From Planctomycetota bacterium (GTDB lineage Bacteria > Planctomycetota > Phycisphaerae > UBA1845), in NCBI GenBank assembly GCA_024276605.1, contig JAJRWX010000009.1, positions 149,839 to 213,838 on the forward strand: a stretch of DNA of 64,000 bases, read 5' to 3'. Below are positions 61,603-64,000 of the stretch, piece by piece. A program made the position numbers and the translations under genes. Positions within the stretch are counted from its first letter, which is position 1. The number at the start of each line of letters is the position of its first letter. The notes under the pieces were generated by a model. It searched no databases. It was not told where the DNA came from and saw only the letters and a program-made list of their open reading frames with translations.

Positions 61603-63108
61603 ATGCGCCGTCTGGGCCATCTGCCATTTTCGCTGCGGCCCCAAGGACAGCAGGTACCACAGAAACTGGCAGCTGAAACTGTGAACACGATAAATCCCCC
61701 TTCGCTAATCCTTTCGCCAACGCGCCGTCTTTGGGCGACGAACACTAGAGTCTCTACGGCTCACGTCATATTACTAACCGTGATTTCAGCAAGCATTTTA
61801 CTTTACGCCTATACCACCATGCGTTTTGGCCATACGTTCATTACGTCGGATGGTTACCTGTATTACACGCATGCCCATTCATGGTACTTCGATGGTGATG
61901 TACTGTTTGACAATAACATACGCGCTGCAGAGGATTTCAAAGCGGGAAACACTTATCTCACCCTCTATGCAAAAAGCGGAAATTTGAAAAATATTATGCC
62001 CTGTGGCTGGTCCATCGTCGCCTTTCCTTTTCTCGTCATCGCGGACGTTTGCACCGTCATACACAACACATGGGCAACCACTGATCTACCTCGCAACGGA
62101 TACTCTTACTACTATGCAGCCATCGTCCCTTTCGGTCATGTCATCACCGGGCTGATCGGTCTGATGATTGTGTACGACCTACTCAGGCGATATTTCTCGG
62201 AGAATATTTCGGCGATCACCACGGCTATTGTCTATTTGGGCACAAACACTGTTTACTTCGTCAGTGTCGAACCCACCATGTCACATGCTTCTAGCTTTGC
62301 TTTTGTGAGCTTATGTGCGTGGGCCACGGATACCATCTATCGAAGCGGGTGGACACTACCTCGGGCATGTTTGCTGGGTCTGGGATGTGGCATGATGATC
62401 GCCATGCGATACTACAATGTGGTATGGATTCTTGTTCCCTGCGTCGCTTTGCTGCCAAATTTTTGGCGGCAAGCTAGAACCAACAATGCGCAACTAACTC
62501 ATAATCTTTTATTAGCTCTCACAGCCTGCTTAGTAGCCGGTCTCTGTATGCTGCCACAGATCATCACTAACCTGGCCATCGAGGGAGCACTGGTTGGTGG
62601 TGTGACGAGATACGGTCCATCACTAGCACATATTGACTACTATTCAGAATTGCTAAAAGCACCCTCGGGATTATTCGTGCTTTATCCGTTGGTCATAGTG
62701 TGTATCCTCGGTTTACTCGTAAGTCTAAAACAACGGCGGTTAACGCCGATCGGATACGCATTGCTGATTGGCTTACTGGCACACGCCACAATTTACGCTT
62801 GTTCCTACTGCCCAGGGTATCCTCGCCGATATACCGCTTGCTTTGTAGCCTTCGCTTTCGGCTTTGCCGTTATCTTAAACTTGGTACAACGCTGGTCTCG
62901 AGGCTTCGCCTATGTCGTCATACTCGGGATGGCATGTTGCATGAGTAACCTCGCCCTCATCGCCATGGTAGACCAAGGTATCGCCCCTAGGGATTTACTC
63001 AATCGTAGCCAGCACGAGCTATCACGTCTGACCGGAAATCCCTACCTACGAAACACCGAACTCATCCCAACACCTAGAGTAAGCTCATCCATCCCACGAC
63101 AGGATTAG
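61603..63108 (+). CDS. Polytopic membrane protein, GT-C-like
   Basis: A 501-residue protein with about ten membrane helices (first 'VILLTVISASILLYAYT'). An early extracytoplasmic loop carries acidic residues ('HAHSWYFDGDVLFDN'), and 'MPCGWSIVAFPFLV' and 'SVEPTMSHASSFAFV' follow. The layout is that of GT-C glycosyltransferases (ArnT/mannosyltransferase-like) using lipid-linked sugars. The sulfatase-like protein upstream fits a surface-glycan setting. No catalytic residue can be assigned with certainty. Confidence 0.6.
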   Translation: MRRLGHLPFSLRPQGQQVPQKLAAETVNTINPPSLILSPTRRLWATNTRVSTAHVILLTVISASILLYAYTTMRFGHTFITSDGYLYYTHAHSWYFDGDVLFDNNIRAAEDFKAGNTYLTLYAKSGNLKNIMPCGWSIVAFPFLVIADVCTVIHNTWATTDLPRNGYSYYYAAIVPFGHVITGLIGLMIVYDLLRRYFSENISAITTAIVYLGTNTVYFVSVEPTMSHASSFAFVSLCAWATDTIYRSGWTLPRACLLGLGCGMMIAMRYYNVVWILVPCVALLPNFWRQARTNNAQLTHNLLLALTACLVAGLCMLPQIITNLAIEGALVGGVTRYGPSLAHIDYYSELLKAPSGLFVLYPLVIVCILGLLVSLKQRRLTPIGYALLIGLLAHATIYACSYCPGYPRRYTACFVAFAFGFAVILNLVQRWSRGFAYVVILGMACCMSNLALIAMVDQGIAPRDLLNRSQHELSRLTGNPYLRNTELIPTPRVSSSIPRQD

Positions 63109-63433
63109 CGACGATGTAAACAGCACGCCCTCCTTTCTTTTCAGCCTGGTTGCAATAATAAAAGTCTAAAAAGGAGGCCCGGCGGGGTAGACCGGGCCTT
63201 GGGGGAAACCGACCCATGGGGGGACGGGTCGGTTAGGGGATAATTCATATGCTACCAATCTTCCACATATCGGCATTTTTTGCAAGACTAAACTTCTGAA
63301 AAATATCGTAAAAAACAGTTTTTGATCCGCGAGATCCGCTAGAATAAGATACGATCACTTAGTAAGGATAAGCACTTGACATGAAATAGTGAGGCACTCG
63401 GTCATCTTGGCTAAATGGAGAAACTGTAAAACC
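63109..63433. other. Intergenic region with two tandem G-rich hairpins
   Basis: 325 bp. Apart from the hairpins listed next, nothing is recognised. The gene at 63434 must be expressed from a promoter in the second half. Confidence 0.5.
63175..63234 (+). ncRNA. Tandem hairpins, possible structured RNA or terminator
   Basis: First stem AGGCCCGG/CCGGGCCT (63175-63182 with 63192-63199). The second is AACCGACCC/GGGTCGGTT (63207-63215 with 63226-63234). They are separated by GGGGGAA and the second loop is G-rich. There is no U-tract, so a simple intrinsic terminator is unlikely. It lies 67 bp after the GT-C-like gene. Confidence 0.4.
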
Positions 63434-63745
63434 ATGATTCAATGCAAAGATTGTGAATTCTATCACCAACACGCAGATGGCGTTCCGAGCCTTGAATGCG
63501 ATCCCTTTTCAACCATTAAAGAACCGGAATGTCTTGCCAAGTGGCAGCTCTTGCAGTTAACAACCCTGGCACAATCGCATGAAGCAACGCAGGCTATGCA
63601 CCACCGCTTCGCACCGCTGCAGGAGAAAATGTTCAAACACTTAGAGCGAGAGATTGACGAGGCCAACAATGCCGATCAGTGGAAACTCGTCGATGATGAC
63701 GAAGAAGAAGAAGAAGAAGAAGATCAGGATCCGTTTCGTCTCTAG
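63434..63745 (+). CDS. Small acidic Cys-containing protein
   Basis: A 103-residue protein. The N-terminal third has four Cys residues that could bind a metal ('MIQCKDCEFY', 'LECDPFS', 'EPECLAKWQLL'), then a helical middle and a highly acidic tail ('DDDEEEEEEEDQD'). The ATG at 63434 gives the compact form; the track start at 63389 is unsupported. No known family, but the Cys pattern looks conserved rather than random. Confidence 0.6.
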   Translation: MIQCKDCEFYHQHADGVPSLECDPFSTIKEPECLAKWQLLQLTTLAQSHEATQAMHHRFAPLQEKMFKHLEREIDEANNADQWKLVDDDEEEEEEEDQDPFRL

Positions 63746-63852
63746 AGCGTCTATGGGTCAGGTGTCGTATTTTATATTATTCATTGCTGCACATCTTCAT
63801 AGCGTCACGAAAACATAAGCAGGTAGCTCAATACTCGTGTGTGTTACACGAT

Positions 63853-64000
63853 CTAGTGTTTTGTCACAGCTAAGAATTCGGGTGGCATGGGTAAGTCCCG
63901 ATGTATCCCGACGTAAAGTCGGGATACATCGGGACTTACCCGTGTAGTTCCGGAGGCCGACACGGGCAAAAAAAACGTTGCCCATGCCACCCTGGATGAA
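63853..64000 (+). mobile_element. MITE-like element, copy 4 (cut by window edge)
   Basis: It begins CTAGTGTTTTGTCACAGC. The body has an outer stem GGTGGCATGGG/CCCATGCCACC (63881-63891 with 63981-63991). Inside it lie a 24-bp near-perfect hairpin (63889-63912 with 63918-63941, 'GGTAAGTCCCGATGTATCCC' arm) and a CCCGTGT/ACACGGG stem, giving a cloverleaf-like fold. The track ORF on the minus strand here is an artefact of the repeat. Confidence 0.75.

Noticed and set aside
63797-63985. Minus-strand 62-residue ORF at the window end
   Set aside because: It lies entirely inside the palindromic body of a MITE-like element.
1-64000. tRNA, rRNA or tmRNA genes
   Set aside because: A scan by eye of the intergenic regions found no T-loop (GGTTCGAATCC-like) or rRNA signatures. 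A covariance-model search would be needed to exclude them fully.

Overview
ORGANISM. The window looks like part of a Planctomycetota chromosome, most likely a Phycisphaerae-type lineage. The case rests on a combination of signs. There are secreted proteins with dockerin-like calcium loops (44945-46135) and PEP-CTERM tails (44230-44943, 52131-52997). There is a prepilin-like protein with a long non-pilin body, a short UvrC without the helix-hairpin-helix tail, an EF-hand loop inside a transport permease, and the dispersed 'CAGAGCCGCGACCGTGAGGGAGCGG' type repeat. This is inference; there is no rRNA or tRNA gene in the window to prove it. Base composition is near balanced and genes lie on both strands in long co-directional blocks.

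LAYOUT. 0-7.4 kb: the start of an HPPD gene, a PilZ protein, a TadG-like von Willebrand protein, the three-gene NAD(P) transhydrogenase operon, and a DUF4097-like lipoprotein built on THNG repeats. 7.5-10.5 kb: a three-gene BtuFDC/FecBDC-type ABC importer. 10.8-20.5 kb: a co-directional block of ten minus-strand genes that is the highlight of the window. It encodes a Vps4-like AAA ATPase with a MIT-like N-terminus, a protein that reads like an ESCRT-III subunit with a MIM1-like tail, two further ESCRT-III/PspA-like coiled-coil proteins, PspC, an SPFH-like/beta-propeller fusion, a Ser/Thr kinase with zinc ribbons, a zinc-ribbon membrane protein, a small membrane protein and a secreted Cys-rich repeat protein. 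20.6-23.7 kb: a diguanylate cyclase, a membrane TPR/coiled-coil protein and a 44-residue membrane ORF. 23.9-28.8 kb: ilvE, a LolCD-type exporter and lysS. 29-31.3 kb: a HEAT-repeat protein with a receiver-like insert. 31.3-33.2 kb: a repeat-rich accessory stretch holding a lipoprotein and an AbrB/Doc toxin-antitoxin pair. 33.2-43 kb: a trans-sulfuration enzyme, smpB, an ECF sigma/anti-sigma/PDZ-protein operon, an SGNH-hydrolase gene interrupted by an in-frame stop, a PocR-GAF-PP2C phosphatase and an M42 peptidase. 43-48 kb: membrane proteins and the PEP-CTERM/dockerin/prepilin trio. 48-64 kb: prolyl oligopeptidase, uvrC, a PEP-CTERM protein, an SGNH lipoprotein, larC, a P-loop protein, an RNase HII-like protein, a STAS protein, a sulfatase-like protein, a GT-C-like membrane protein and a small acidic Cys protein.

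HOW IT FITS TOGETHER. The 10.8-20.5 kb block is best read as a membrane-remodelling or envelope-stress machine: ESCRT-III-like filament proteins, a disassembly ATPase with the right adaptor domain, an SPFH-like scaffold, PspC, and a kinase/zinc-ribbon signalling arm. The bacterial PspA/Vipp1 family is an established member of the ESCRT-III superfamily, but a linked MIT-AAA with a MIM1-like partner is not something I recall as a described bacterial operon. The DUF4097-like protein at 6.5 kb belongs to a family known to occur with PspC.

REPEATS. Four dispersed families are visible. (1) A roughly 32-bp hairpin (REP-like) has six copies, four of them in two inverted REPIN-type pairs. (2) A MITE-like element with a CTAGTG(C/T)TTTGTCAC end has four copies, two of which supply the stop codon of the neighbouring gene. 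(3) A pair of covarying hairpins flanks the toxin-antitoxin locus. (4) A CCGCG(A/C)CCGT type repeat. No CRISPR array, rRNA, tRNA or riboswitch was found.
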